A stretch of DNA of 64,000 nucleotides from Rosa chinensis (lineage: Eukaryota; Streptophyta; Magnoliopsida; Rosales; Rosaceae): contig NC_037088.1 of assembly GCF_002994745.2 (NCBI RefSeq), positions 65,738,397-65,802,396 on the forward strand, given 5' to 3'. Shown one piece after another: positions 32,601 through 44,970 of the stretch. The translations under genes were made by a program, and so were the position numbers. The first letter of the stretch is position 1; each line of letters opens with the position of its first letter. Under the pieces are notes generated by a model. The model saw only the letters and a list, made by a program, of their open reading frames with translations. It had not been told where the DNA came from and searched no databases.

Positions 32601-34400
32601 ATGAAATGCCTCTCCTAGATTTAAGAGAGTAAATAATACCACTAGGAGAAGATTTATGAATGAAATATCAATAAGACCCATGAGTTCCTTTGCTGTCACA
32701 TTGGGATTTTCATCTTGATCACCCCGCATCCTAGACCCAAACCTAATTGGTGTGCATTTCAACGGAAGTGGTTTTCCAGTTTCCCAGTGTGCTGATAAAT
32801 AAATTAAGAAAACATTATGACAAGATGTATAGAAAGGCAGAAAGTAGTATCTGCATATAAAGAACTAGAAACAGATCAATACCAGAAACGAATTTGAAGA
32901 CAAACCTTCTTTAAAGCATTGCTGACACGACGTAAATAATGAGGTACAGCTTTCCAAAGGGACTGCTCCACAATGTTCAAACCTGTGGTAAACAATATAT
33001 ACAATTTTATTTTGTCTGTAAGTGATACACACGATTTCAAAGAGCCAAAGCATGTGAATATCAATGAATCTAATGTTGAAGTGGTTTACCTGCCCTAGCT
33101 TCATCAACTGGTGTGGGTTTATAGTGCCTAAGCTCATCTGTTTGCCGTACAGAAGTTATCTCTCGCACCTATAAAAGCAAGAGTAAAATATAAAACACAA
33201 GGAAAATTAGAGAATATCGCTATATCAATGTCATTAAGATGCAATCCCCCACGCCCCAGTAAAGTGGTTTTGGAAGAAGAGAATAAGGTTAGAAAAACAA
33301 TACCTGATCTTCAATCACCATATCTCTGTCTTCACTAGTAAGATCAGATCGGTCTCTTAAATTTAAAAGATGCTGCAAGTAACTTGATATTATTAGTCTA
33401 AACAAATTTTCAACACGTCTTTTAATCATAATGTTTAACATCCTAAAATTTGAGCAAAGTCACTAGCCACTAACAGAAAGTCTGATATGTTTGTATTGTA
33501 AGGTTCCGCGATTAATTTGTGTAGGATGTGTGCAGTAAGAGCAATCTCGACCTCCTGCAGCAAGAAGAACTAAAGGTTAAGAACACACACACACATATCT
33601 TATGTTTAACAGTGTGCTAATAAAACGAGGCAACGTCAATGAAGCAACAACTTGATCTCATTAAAACAAGATTATTTAATTGGTTGAGTTTTATCTTTTA
33701 CAGAAACCTAAACAACATGAGTGATATATTTTCCCCACTAGTTTCTGTCTAGGCATACAAATCAAGACAAAGGATAGAAGGAAAAGACCCAACCTGCTTG
33801 CAAACGGTATCGTAAAGGTGGTCTGGGGAAACATCACGCTGCAGAAGCTGATTAAAAATATCATCACAAGATTTTGATAGGGATGCCACATTCTTTTGTC
33901 TATGAACCCTGCACAAATCAACAACTTTCTCTAAATTCACCAAAATGCTTATAAAATTCACAGCAGAAAGAATTTCAACCAATTTTTGTTTTTTCATGTT
34001 ATCTTTTCGGAAGCTAAGAATGTCACAATTTTAACCGTAGAACCAAAGTTAGAAGTCAATCTTTGATAGACACTACTATTTCCTGAAGCTCTGGTGCTTC
34101 ATATTTCATTTCCAAACAAGTATAAACACACACAGCACATATCTGAAATTGAACCCTTTTTTTTTCTTTTCAAAAAACAAAAAATTTAGTATTAAAAGAA
34201 AATAATACAGAGAGATGAAGTCGTTGAGTGACCTGTGATGAACTTCAGCAATGCCCATCAAATTGAGGTAACGGCTGAAAACACGAGCAAGAGTGAGTGC
34301 CTCCTCTAAGCTCATCTGACACTAGCTTCTTCTCCAACAGCTCCACCGTGTCCTCCATCCCTACCAGCCTCATACTACAAGCACTCTGAACACAAAAATG
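29640..34400 (-). pseudogene. PPC4: Decayed bacterial-type phosphoenolpyruvate carboxylase (PPC4-like)
   Basis: PEPC carboxylates phosphoenolpyruvate to oxaloacetate in the cytosol; PPC4 is the plant 'bacterial-type' isoform. Exon remnants occur in gene order on the minus strand: QSACSMRLVGMEDTVELLEKK then MSLEEALTLARVFSRYLNLMGIAEVHHR (34390-34215, frameshifted between them), SLSKSCDDIFNQLLQ to YDTVCKQ (33908-33797), EVEIALTAH (33553), DRSDLTSEDRDMVIED (33360), VREITSVRQTDELRHYKPTPVDEARAG (33171-33092), LNIVEQSLWKAVPHYLRRVSNALKK (32980-32905), CTPIRFGSRMRGDQDENPNVTAK (32760), [12 protein letters not shown] to KLAQEILE (32166-32030), NLVDILNSETL to LKGKRPLVPP (30845-30695), GTLRLTEQGEMVQSEFGLPQ (30040) and [37 protein letters not shown] (29790-29660). 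The catalytic GGDRDGNP motif is mutated and the exons with the second catalytic region are missing. Confidence 0.85.
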
Positions 34401-34429
34401 CCCCGTTTCAATTTTCCTCATCAGCAACC

Positions 34430-35205
34430 ATACAAGGTATCGGAAAACAAGAGGAAATCAAAAGCAAACTAGAAGGTGCAAAAGCGTGAAAGAAGAGGTA
34501 ACCTATTCTCGATCTTATGCAGAACACTCATTATTGTAAAGCTAAGATTAGCATCTGAACCAACACAATGTGTTGACTGGCTGGTAAAATGTGCTCAGAA
34601 TTTCACTGACAGGGAACTTGATTGAAATGTAGGCTACCTAGAACAATGTTACATTCATTGTAGTCTAATTGGCTTGTGCTCTCGAAAAATCTGTGTTCAA
34701 TTCAGTTCCTGAAAAGCCTCTTTGTTATTGCTAGATTATAGCATCCAAGGGAAATCTAATTCTATGGTGCAAACAAAACAATGGCTGAAATTGAAAGGCA
34801 AACTATGTAGCATGGGGGATGAATAAGCCTTGGTTTATGCATCTGAATAAAGGTTAACTAGCTAGTCTATATAAAATCCCCGGAATGGAATTCGATAGGG
34901 AAACCAGAAAAAACCAAATATAATCGATCACCCACAAGCTATGCGCAGAATTGAATACGAAAAGCGAAATATAGAGATGAACGTAAATCATTGCAATACT
35001 TGAAACGAAAAAACAATTGGGTAAAGCTGAGAAAAGAAACCTGCATCCATTTGGCGGTGTGAGGAAGATGATTTGATTAGGGATTCTTTACAGTTTCAAC
35101 TTCCCTGTCCTATGCGGGTTGACGCGGTCAATGTAATGTGACGACATGTGTTGGTCTACAAATCTTTTGGTTCATTCCAGCCTACTCCGTTTTGGTTTAA
35201 TTCAC
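34430..35205. other. Spacer upstream of the PPC4 pseudogene
   Basis: May include the old promoter and leader of the pseudogene. No coding or element signature was recognised. Confidence 0.4.
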
Positions 35206-36305
35206 CTGCATAATTTTCGATTATAAAATTGAAAAACCTAACTCTGTTTATTCTAATTATTCTATAGTTGTTCTAGTTGTGCTAGAGTGGAGTTTTCCTC
35301 CATGCAAATGGTGCCGGAGGGAAGGAAAAGAAAGGCTTGTGTCTCATTTGGATCGTTTTGGGAAGAAGTACTTGGCTTTCCCCGATTCGACGCTAGAGGT
35401 TGGTGAGAGTGTTTCCTTGATCTTACAACATAAGAATGGTAAGTTACTGGTTTCATCAAAGAAGAAGAAAGGTGGACGCCCCAAGGGTAGCAAAAATAAG
35501 GTTAATAATACAGATGAACAGAACAGGAAGGAGATATGCGAGTATAAGCATAGGGGGAAAACTTTAAATTTTGACTAATAATTAATTGAAGCATCAGATA
35601 CTGCGGTTGTTAGGGAGCTAGGTACTATGCAGATGGGGGAGGACGAGGCTGTGAAGGATCCTTCTAGTACATAGGGAGAGATGGAAGGTGACGTGTGACC
35701 TTCTAGGGCTAGTTTAATTTAATTTTGTTTTGGGTTTCAAAAACCAGTGCCTTAGTTGAATTCTTTTATGTGTGCTTCGAGGTTTTTGGTTTTTGTTAGA
35801 ATAAATGTGCGTGGATTTCGTAAAAGGTGGGTGTACTCGGGATTTGTTAGGGGTTTATTATGCTAGAATAGGATTTCAGGAGGTTCTAAGGAACGATTCT
35901 TTCTATCGACCCCATAAGGGTGTTTCGTTTTTGTACTGCTTGCTGAATATTAATGAATGAACCTACTTTCTATAAAAATAAAAAAAGTTGGTAATACCGA
36001 AAATCAAAATATCAAATTTAGTAGATATGATTAAAAACCGAAACTTTTAGTTGGTACGTAATTGGTAGTTCGATTTTGAAACCCAAAGCTTTGGTTGAAG
36101 TTGGTAATACCTATAACAGATTCGAACGGACCGAGTGACAGCCTTATTACGGGATTTAGGTGTCGGGGTATTGAATTTGGGATTAAAAAAAAAAAAAACA
36201 GGAACGGTCAAAAATATGGTTTAGGATCAAGTACAAAAATATATAACTGCACTCATCCTGGAACTAACGGCTCTTCCATCATCATTTCCTCTTCTTCAAC
36301 TTGTT
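35205..36305. repeat. Left arm of a second inverted repeat, interrupted by a LINE tail
   Basis: 35205-35265 and 35990-36305 match the reverse complement of 43690-44060 (for example GGATCAAGTACAAAAA, CTCATCCTGGAACTAACGGC and TTGGTAATACCTATAAC segments) with scattered differences. The 35270-35990 LINE-like insert is absent from the other arm. Spacer between arms is about 7.4 kb and holds the CACTA element. Confidence 0.75.
35270..35990 (+). mobile_element. Truncated LINE-like insert with A-rich tail
   Basis: Plus-strand coding remnants include a KKKGGRPKGSKNK basic stretch (AT-hook-like, as found at the C-terminus of some plant LINE ORF1 proteins), then a 3'-UTR-like region with ATTAATGAATGAA and an A-rich tail around 35967-35987. 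It interrupts the inverted-repeat arm, so it is an insertion. No clear target-site duplication was found and reverse transcriptase motifs are absent, so an internal deletion is likely. Identification is moderate. Confidence 0.5.
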
Positions 36306-36643
36306 TTCTCTGTCTTTTCTCTCAGCTTTGTTTCTTTATGCGATCTTGAAGATAGAGACTACCGGACAAACAAGTTTGGGAGCCAGGCAACTAGAAAGTC
36401 GACTTTAATTTCTCCATCTCTACAGTGTTAACATATTGATGAATTCTTTACACACACGTATAGTGCAACCAATTAATAACAGGATTGGTAAAACCTCAGG
36501 TGCTTGCGGTATTTAAAACAAAGAATCGCTCCTGCCAGAAACATAAACATAAACATTTATATGAAATATGGTCCTACACTCTCCACGTGAGATCCCAATC
36601 CATGTCTGAGAAGATGAACTCCAAGTTAATATGATTGAATATA
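36306..36643. other. Spacer left of the CACTA element
   Basis: No gene or repeat recognised. Confidence 0.4.
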
Positions 36644-39600
36644 CACTACTACAAAAATAGAAACACACAACACCCATCACACAACAGAACACAAATCTGC
36701 TGTTGTGTGTTAACACAAACTCTATCATACAACGGTACAAAATCTATTTCTGTTGTGTGAATATAATCAAATTGAAAACCTGTTTTTTAGGAAGATATTG
36801 CACAACAGAGTTAAGAAGTTTCTGTTGTGTAAATCAGAGGCCTAGAATGGAAGGAAATGAGCACATAATTCCCTCCCAGAACAAGCTCACAAAAATGGAA
36901 TTAGAACTATCCACACAACAGTTTTTTATTATCTGTTGTATAACGAAATGTTGTATGAATTTTGAGAAATCCTACTAGGTGTACCTAGTGCAAGATGCAC
37001 AAGTTTGTACAACAGATTGTTATAGTTCTGTTGTCTGAACAAGGTGCAAAATTGCGGGCGGCAAAGTTTCACTCAAATGAAACCCACATAGACACAGGCG
37101 GCAAAATTTCCCTCCCCCTGTTTGTCAAAAAATTTTACATTCATACAACAGATCTTTGATTATACGTTGTCTCATAGACTTAAAAAAAAAAAAAAAAGGA
37201 TAGGATATGTCATCCACTACTCCACAGTTTTACAAACTTAGATACTCTCTCTATTCTTGGACTCGACATCCTCTCTATTCTCCCCCTCTATCACTCTCTC
37301 CCTAAATCCTCACTCTATTCTTCGAAATCGATGTCTTTGAATCACCTAGCACTGAAATCTCTTCTTCAACTTCTCAACAGCTTTGCCAACCACCATTCTC
37401 ATCTCTCACTCTTCCAATTTCAATTTTCCTTTTCTCCTTTTGTACCCTTAAATTTTCAATCTCAATCTAATGGCTGAGGATGAACAGAGTCGCCCTCCAA
37501 GATAATCAAGAAACCAAGACTAAAGGTAGATTTTGAATCTAGTTCCCTATCTATCTCTACCTTTCTCTTAGATTTAGGGTTCTGTTCTCTTAGATTGTTC
37601 ATCTTCCTCTTTAGCGATGAAGGAGATAGAGTGCCCCAGATCCACTTTCTCTCTCCTCCTCGCTCTCAAACTAGGGTCAATTGAAGTGATACAAAAGACG
37701 AAGGTGTTCGTAACGGCGGAGGCGAACGTGCTGTGCTGTTTCGATGATGCGGCGTTGTGTTGGGCCAGTGACAAGAAGGTCCACGACGCTATGTTCATCA
37801 GATAGTGACTCTCTTCATCGCCGACGATATGCCGGTCAAGGAGGGAAGTAGTCATACCAGAGATGTTTATGTTATCATCTCTGCATTTTTGTTGATCTTT
37901 CTTGTTTACGATGCCACTTAGAATCTAGAAAGCACTATCAACATTGTGAGTTTGTCTTTTCGAATTTAAGGGGTGAACTGAAAAAACATTTTGATTGATT
38001 TGTAGCTAAATTTATATGGGTTTTGGTATCAGGAGGAGGATTTGAGAACAACGTCGCTTGGTACTTGTCTCCGGTGGTTAGGAAACTGGGACCAAAGAAT
38101 GCTTTGATTACTAGGACTATTGGATATTGGTTGTTCATTGCTGCTAATTTGAAGCCAACTTGGTACTTTTACTAACTCTTCTCTTTCAGTTTCTGTGTGA
38201 CCCAATTTTGTGTGTAAGTTCTTATACATTTTTGTATCAAAATGCATATGGTTTCAAGTGTTTGAAGTGATTCTATGTAAGAGATCTTTAATTTTCTGCT
38301 ATACTTTTTAATTGTATACAAACACTTCATGTGTAATATTAATTGCTATAAAATATTTTCGCCAGAGAGATGCAAGAGAGTGGCTTTGAAGGGCCCATTC
38401 CTTCTACTCTTTCTGCCTTAAGTAATATGACATACTTGTGAGTCGTGGCTTATAACTTAGCAGTTATCTTAGTTTCACATTCTTTCCCTTCTTTGCTTTG
38501 AAAGATCATTACTGAAATAGGCTTTTGTCTTTCTTATTATGAGGCAGAGTAATCAGTGACTTAACCAGAGAGAGCTCAGTTTTTCCAAACTTGTTGAACA
38601 TGAAAAACATGCAATAATTGTGAGTCATCTTTATAGTTTTGGTATCTTCTAATTAGAATAATCCAGAAGTTCATAACAATCATTTTTCTTATGCATTTTG
38701 CTCTATACTGCAGGATGTTAAGAAGCTGCAATATAACATGATCAATTCCCGAATATCTAACATGACAAGCCTGCAAATTTGGTCATATGTGGAGCAGAAA
38801 CAAGGTTTAGGGTAAGCTCTCACTTCTTGTTGCTATATCAGTTTTATAATAAAATCAAATACTTGAAGAAAGAGTCTGGTTGAGTTTGATGAAGTATTGG
38901 AGGTACGATTGGAAATAATGTCTTTTTTGTAGTACCATGTGCTTACTATAATCACAGTTATTTAGGTTTGAAATTTTTTTCATTGACCAGCAGTATAGAC
39001 TTTGTGATTCTTGTACTTCCCTGAGGAGAAACCACCAGTTATGTTGACTAAGTGAAAAAACTACTAAATCAGGGAGATCTATATAATTAGTTAGCATTCT
39101 ATAAATAAAGCATCTTGTATGCTAATGTGTGCATAAATTGAACGAGAAAAAAAGAGAGAAAATCTATAAATTGGATCAACATGTTTATGAGTTGTGCTTT
39201 CTTGCTCATGAAGTTGTTCTGTTCCTTTTTCCAAGTGCAGAGAAAGCATGTTTATGAACTTAGGCAGTCAATTTTAATTGGTGATAATGAAAGTTGTTAC
39301 TAGCATGTATTCCAGTAAGTATCTACATCTCAGTAGATTTATTCTTGCTGCATATCCTATCATATCAACCAATTCTGATAGCACTTTGTATGATAGATTG
39401 CATGTTCTCGAATTGAGTCATAAATATCTAATGAACTCATAAGTTTTTTCTCTCAATTCGGTGTATGACTATAGTATGATTGATTGATTAAGTGTACCTT
39501 CTCTCAGTCTTGTTAGTCCCTAATTATGTTTTGATACATGAGATAATGGTTAGTGATTCATGGACAGGAAGACAAGAAGAAACTCGAGAAGCATCGCATG

Positions 39601-40459
39601 ACATGGATGTAGTGATTGAGCAATTGGAAAGCAGTGGACCTTTCTACGTAGGAGCCATATATGAAGCAGCTACATATGTGCATGTTAAGTATATATTGAA
39701 TCAGCTTTTGCTGTTTTTCATTTTTTGAAATTGTTTGCTAGAATGTTGCTATGTTAAGCTAGCTACAATGCTTTCTTTATTGGTTTTATGGTCTAGAAAC
39801 TTGAATGTATGGATGATTGACAAATATATTGGAGCATTGTTTCTATGCAAATATATATGGAGCATTATTTTTGTGCAAATATTTTAGGCAAATAATCGAT
39901 AATGAATAAACGACATTTCGTAAATTAGGTTGTATGAGTATGTGTTTGTTGTGAATCACACAACAGAAAAAACATAAAGCAGTTGTCCTATTGTTGAATC
40001 ACACAACAGTATAGAACCATTGTGTTGTACAATTGGTGCAAAATTCAAACTTAATCTCTCACATACAACAGCCATTGGTTGGCCACAAATATAATTACAA
40101 CTATCACACAACAGTTATATACAAATATCTGTTGTGGTAAAGATCATCCAACAACAGTTCATAATATTTCTGTTGTCTGATTAGGCAACCAACATCAGTT
40201 GGAAACTTAATTCTGTTGTGTGAGTAGCCATTGAAACAACAAATTGGATGCGGTGCATGCCGCGCATCCAATTTCTGGCATTGGCATGCGCATATTTGGG
40301 ATAACGGTTCTATCTTCTGCGTTGTCCCTATGATCGACACACAACGGTGATTCACCGTCGTCTGAGTATTGTAATCACACAACACCGAGATAGACGACAG
40401 AACTTTACTCTTGGGACAACAGTTATACACTGTTGTGTGATGCATATTTTGTAGTAGTG
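36644..40459. mobile_element. CACTA (En/Spm) transposon, 3816 bp, non-autonomous, with captured gene pieces
   Basis: Ends are CACTACTACAAAAATAG and, on the other strand, CACTACTACAAAATATG, a 13-bp terminal inverted repeat. The 3-bp target-site duplication ATA lies at 36641-36643 and 40460-40462. Both ends are filled with many direct and inverted copies of the subterminal motif CACACAACAG/CTGTTGTGTG, concentrated at 36655-37170 and 39945-40445, as bound by CACTA transposases. No transposase frame is present. The interior carries plus-strand gene-like pieces: an ATG-led frame at 37617-37805, an unknown piece near 38030-38160, receptor-kinase LRR pieces at 38366-38795, and a frame around 39545-39690. 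It is therefore a gene-capturing derivative. Confidence 0.92.
38366..38795 (+). pseudogene. Captured LRR receptor-kinase exon fragments (LRR-VIII-type) inside the CACTA element
   Basis: Short exons in order read EMQESGFEGPIPSTLSALSNMTYL (38370-38440), ISDLTRESSVFPNLLNMKNMQ (38552-38615) and LRSCNI-SIPEY-MTSLQIW (38713-38785). This matches the leucine-rich-repeat order of plant LRR-VIII receptor-like kinases (GPIPS...ISDL...FPNL-NMKNM...LRSCNI.GSIPEY...MTSLQ). Intron-sized gaps separate them, so genomic rather than processed sequence was captured. Stops and frameshifts (e.g. after NMQ) disable it, and no kinase domain is present. Confidence 0.6.
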
Positions 40460-40462
40460 ATA

Positions 40463-40984
40463 ACCAGCAGTGAACCAATCAGAAAATCTGGGGATGGCCA
40501 CCAGTTAGATCACCCAAACCATTTTTTCTCTATTCTTTCTTAATTTATTAGAAATTGGGGTAGAACTCATGAAAGTTATGAGCAGAGATTATGTAGCTTT
40601 GTACTAAGATTTTTGCTGATTGCAATTAGTTGATAACATGGTTATCATGATGCAATAAGAGGAGGAGAATTACGACTTAAGTTGGCCAAGATTTGAAGTA
40701 ATTAATTAACTTGATAATATTGTACCAATTATAAATATACAAATTTAAGACTTAAGTTCGTCCTATGATCACATTTAAAATGCAGACAGACTTTTCTTTT
40801 TATTCAACAACAATCAAACTTGTTCCAACTTCTTGATAATCTAACAAGTGGAGTGCCAATGGCAGTGGCCTATTCAAAATCATAAAAAATAATGAAAGTT
40901 AAAACAGTAAGATTCAAAGTACATTATGAGATTTAAGATAATGAAACATAAATCACAATCACACATGAGGATACCACTTACCAC
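40463..40984. other. Spacer right of the CACTA element
   Basis: AT-rich; no gene or repeat recognised. Confidence 0.4.
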
Positions 40985-42706
40985 CTCTAGCCACTCATAA
41001 AATCGTTGAAGGGAAAACCAATTCCTGCTAAGTTGTCATAAAAATCCAACGGCATGGATGGGAACGCCACTAAGAATTTTGTCATTGCTTCTTCCAAAGA
41101 CTGTCAAAGATTATACACACACACACATATATACATGTAAAAACTTTTTCTATAAATTTATATACAATTAATTTGAAAATATCAGATAAACTTACCAGCT
41201 TTGTCCTAACTAATTCATTAAAATAATGACAGATTGTTTTGGCACAATTTAGGGTTCCGCCGTAAGTGTTCCGAAATTGGCTCTTACGTAGAAGTTTCTT
41301 TTTAAGTTTGTCAATGTTTGGCACATAATCAAAACGTCGTCCAACGTCTGGATAGAACTAAGCAATAAACGGCTTGTATGTTACATAAAGGTCCGCTATA
41401 AGAGCGAAATCTAACAAAAAGTATGTCGTCTCCATCTTAGAACAGAGAGCCGGATGAAAGTATAACATTGCAAAATCCCTTGAAAAATATAAATAAAGTC
41501 AATGGACAAATAATTAGTTTTAAAATTAAGACTTAAGATTTATGTAGTGAGCTGCATGTATATGATCTAACTATTTTTATGACGTCTCCATCTTAGAACA
41601 CAGCGCCGGATGAAAGTATATATAACATTGCAAAATCCCTTGAAAAATATAAATAAAGTCATAAGCAATCGCAAAACAAAAATCAATAGCAAAGTATCAT
41701 AGTTTGTGCTGTAAGCTAGATTTTGCTAATTTCTGACTTATTTCCTTCACAAAAGGACTTATTATTCACATTTAACTTATTTGCTGTTTGTTCACTTGTG
41801 TCAGACATGAAAGGACTATTGGAATTGATTGGGAAGAAAGTGAATAACAGTGTTAAATTGTTGGTTTTGGCAAAGATGATGGGAATCTGGAGATGCTGGA
41901 GGCTCTATTTTTTCTTTTTTGCTGTTAACAATAATGTCAGTATTCATTTATTACATATCCCTTCTGTTCCTGATGCTCACTGATATTCCTATAATGTGCA
42001 ATCTTTTGTCTTCTCCCGGTTTATGTTCAATTGTGTTTGCGGCTGGCTTTTTTCTTTGACTTTGGCGGCTCTCAAACATCTTCATCAGCGTAGCAGCTAT
42101 CGCATCCATCACAGACGATGATGTATAACGATGAACTCGAACTCATTATAGTATTCAGAATTTATATATATATATATTTTTCAATTGAAACTCATTGTAA
42201 CTTACCTGAGATTTTGTGGTTCATTCTCTTCTTTCTTGATCCCGTAGATTAGCAGATCCTTCACCTTGATATTGTTGATCAGGCAGTAATTGAAGATGTA
42301 CAGTGCCAACTCAGGGAAGGTGTTTGTGATGCCATGCTCAAGCTGTTCTAGGGTGAGCTTCTCTGTTACAGGGCACTTATAGTTACAGTGAGTAATCAAA
42401 TTTTTTGCAAACTCCAATACTCCTGTAGCATTTTCCTCATACGGTTCGCCATCATCTTGTCTGTTGTCATAGATCCTTTGAAAGGATCTTCCCAATTTAT
42501 CTCTTAACAGTCCCTTCGTTTTTCCTGACAATCCGATGATACGTTCTTGGATCTTGTGATAGCTGTTGTATTTTTGAATTGTAGACTTAAAATTGTCTTT
42601 CCAACCTTGATCTTCTGTCATCTTGAGCCAAAAGTGATAGATAAAGAGTATTTTTTCTCTATTGTACTGGTTGAGAGGATGAAGAATCAGTTGTTCATAC
42701 ATGTCC
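40985..42706 (-). pseudogene. Unrecognised decayed multi-exon gene
   Basis: I do not recognise the family. One exon, 42706-42206, has clean acceptor and donor borders and a 166-residue open frame rich in charged residues (for example LGRSFQRIYDNRQDDGEPYEEN and EKLTLEQLEHGITNTFPELALYIFNYC). Further minus-strand exon-like pieces follow at about 41480-41180 (KMETTYFLLDFALIADLYVTYKPF, then an in-frame TAG near 41360, then FYPDVGRRFDYVPNIDKLKKK to ICHYFNELVRTK before a GTAAG donor) and 41105-40985 (LEEAMTKFLVAFPSMPLDFYDNLAGIGFPF). The in-frame stop suggests decay, unless an unseen intron removes it. Part of one exon is repeated in inverted orientation at 43400-43680. Confidence 0.45.
41417..41670. 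repeat. Local tandem repeat, inverted copy at 43400-43680
   Basis: The block around GACGTCTCCATCTTAGAACA and CGGATGAAAGTATA occurs at 41425-41505 and again at 41580-41660, and twice more as reverse complement at 43420-43510 and 43590-43675. The repeated block contains part of the exon of the unrecognised gene (the KMETTYFLL start region), so these are partial exon duplications. Confidence 0.75.
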
Positions 42707-42759
42707 CTGCAATGAACAGCAAAAGTCACTGAGTTAGTGAGTATCAAATCACATAGCAA

Positions 42760-43380
42760 AATGTTTGAGGTTTGTATAATTGTTGTTTTTCTGTGCCTTT
42801 AATTGGAAAGTGGATTTCTAAAAGAGGCTGACCAAAATTTAATAATCCCTGATACAAAAAAACTGAAGATAGAAAAAGTTGGTTTTTAATCATGCACATG
42901 GATTGTTTTAAGCTTTCTTTCGGTTGTGCTGGTCTATTTGTGCTATGTTTTGTTATTGCTTTAGTTTGTGTATTCTCTCATCCCTCATCTCCTAGCTTCA
43001 TGCATGTCAAAGTTCTTGTTTTTATTTATTTCAGTAGAGCTAACTAATTGACTGTAACATAGGTCTTGAAATGGGTGGAGAGACAATCATAGCATCTTTT
43101 ATCCGGCTCTCATAAGGTGCTATGTTTTGTTATTGCTTTAGTTTGTGTATTCTCTTATCCCGCTCAATAGATGCGGAATGGTTTTCAAGAACTTTGTCTA
43201 TAACAATCTTGAGGGACACCGAGGTTTTTCTTGGATTTATGGATTCGCTCAATTTTGGTCACACCATCCACCATCTTAACATGTTCCTCTCAAAAGCGAC
43301 CGGTCGGCAATGAGTTTTGTTAATGAAATCTTATACTCTCGTACACAATTCTCTTGATTGACAAATAGTTAGATCATATG
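42760..43380. other. Spacer with a 45-bp direct repeat
   Basis: TGCTATGTTTTGTTATTGCTTTAGTTTGTGTATTCTC occurs at about 42940 and again at 43120, 180 bp apart. A plus-strand frame at 43122-43313 has no recognised family. Otherwise nothing seen. Confidence 0.5.
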
Positions 43381-43399
43381 CATGCAATCACTACAAAAA

Positions 43400-43680
43400 T
43401 CTTAAGTCTTAATTTTAAAACAAATTATTTGTCCATTGACTTTATTTATATTTTTCAATGGATTTTGCAATGTTATACTTTCATCCGGCGCTGTGTTCGA
43501 AGATGGAGACGACATAAAAATAGTTAGATCATATGCATGCAGCTCACTACATAAATATTAAGTCTTAATTGTAAAACTAATTATTTGTCCATTGACTTTA
43601 TTTATATTTTTCAAGGGATTTTGCAATGTTATACTTTCATCCGGCGCTGTGTCTTAAGATGGAGACGACATAAATCACTT
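43400..43680. repeat. Inverted partial exon duplication, two tandem units
   Basis: Two units of about 165 bp, each containing CTTTATTTATATTTTTCAA and the CATCCGGCGCTGTG block, reverse-complementary to 41417-41670. Only copies of a partial exon plus intron are present. Confidence 0.75.
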
Positions 43681-43689
43681 ACCGTGGAG

Positions 43690-44060
43690 GCCAAGACAAA
43701 TTGAAGAAGAAGAAATGATGATGGAAGAGCCGTTAGTTCCAGGATGAGTGCAATTACATATTTTTTGTACTTGATCCTAAACCATATTTCTGACTGATCC
43801 TGGTTTTTATTTTATCCTAAATTCAATACCCCTACACCTGAATCCCGCAATAAGGCTGTTACTTGATCCGTTTGAATCAGTTATAGGTATTACCAACTTC
43901 AAAACCAAAGCTTTTCGATTTTTAATCATATCTACCAAATTCGATATTTTGATTTTCTGCATTACCAACTTTGGAACGACTAATTCTTTGTAATATAAAT
44001 TAGAATAAATAGAGCTAGATTTTTCAATTTTATAGTCGTAAATTATGTATTCATCTACTT
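43690..44060. repeat. Right arm of the second inverted repeat
   Basis: Reverse complement of 35205-35265 plus 35990-36305 without the LINE insert. This arm therefore shows the uninterrupted state. Confidence 0.75.
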
Positions 44061-44970
44061 ATTTGTACATATGACATCAAGTTTTAACAATTTTTAATTT
44101 TTAATCATTTTCAATAAAACTAGATTATTTAATCATATTTAACCAGGTTACTTAAAATACATGTACCATTAATGTAGTATATGTAGTAATGTTCATATTA
44201 TTATGATTTTTTTTAATTATTTCTTAATATACATGTATTTGTATTGAAAACTATAGTTATATATATAAAGTTAATATTCAGATAATCGGTAAATTCAGTA
44301 TTTGCCAAAATCAAACCAACATTTTCAATAATTTATTTCAGTTTTACTCGTTTCAATTATCAAAAAATAAGTTTACTAAATATAAAGCATCAGTTGGCAT
44401 TCAGTCAGGCAGCGCTAAATAGTAGGTCAAAATCAATGATTAAAGCATAATAGTTGCAAAAGATTTTTAAAGAAGTTAAAGAAACACGCAAAAGAGTTGG
44501 ACAAGCTAATAGAAGTGATGTTACATTACAAAATACAAATGATGATAGGCTAAAAACGTAGTCGAGCGAAATAAAACATTTATATATTACAAGAGCATGT
44601 AGTTGGTGGTGCAGCGCAAGTGCGCAACTTGTCCTTCTCATTCACCAGCAGGCGGGTCTTGACTTGTGTGCTTACCTGTTCCAAAGTAGAAATATCCCCA
44701 AATTAAACTACACAACCAATCAATCAAATTAATGCACTCAAATTTCTTGAACACAAAAAAATTATTCCTCCTACATCTTCATCAATGTCCACAGACACAC
44801 ATCTTCATCTATGTCCACAGGGACGGCCGCCCCAACAAGGCTGATGGCCCAGCTTTTGCGGCAACAACCGTGTCCTCCTGCACATCAGGGTTAGGCACTT
44901 GCCCCGACGGCCAGAAATAGGTCAGGCACGTCAGCGCCATGTCACACTTCTTCTTACTGAAATTATGTTC
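44061..44970. other. AT-rich spacer
   Basis: No gene recognised. Overlapping short frames near 44405-45093 on both strands lack support. Confidence 0.4.

Noticed and set aside
36655..37170. A CRISPR-like array of short repeats (ACACAACAG)
   Set aside because: Repeats are irregularly spaced, occur in both orientations and lie at the ends of a CACTA transposon, so they are subterminal transposase-binding repeats in plant DNA.
39945..40445. Minus-strand 124-aa frame as a gene
   Set aside because: It lies wholly in the CACTA subterminal repeats.
43122..43313. 63-aa plus-strand frame as a reverse transcriptase remnant
   Set aside because: Some phrases look protein-like, but no RT or RNase H motif could be matched.
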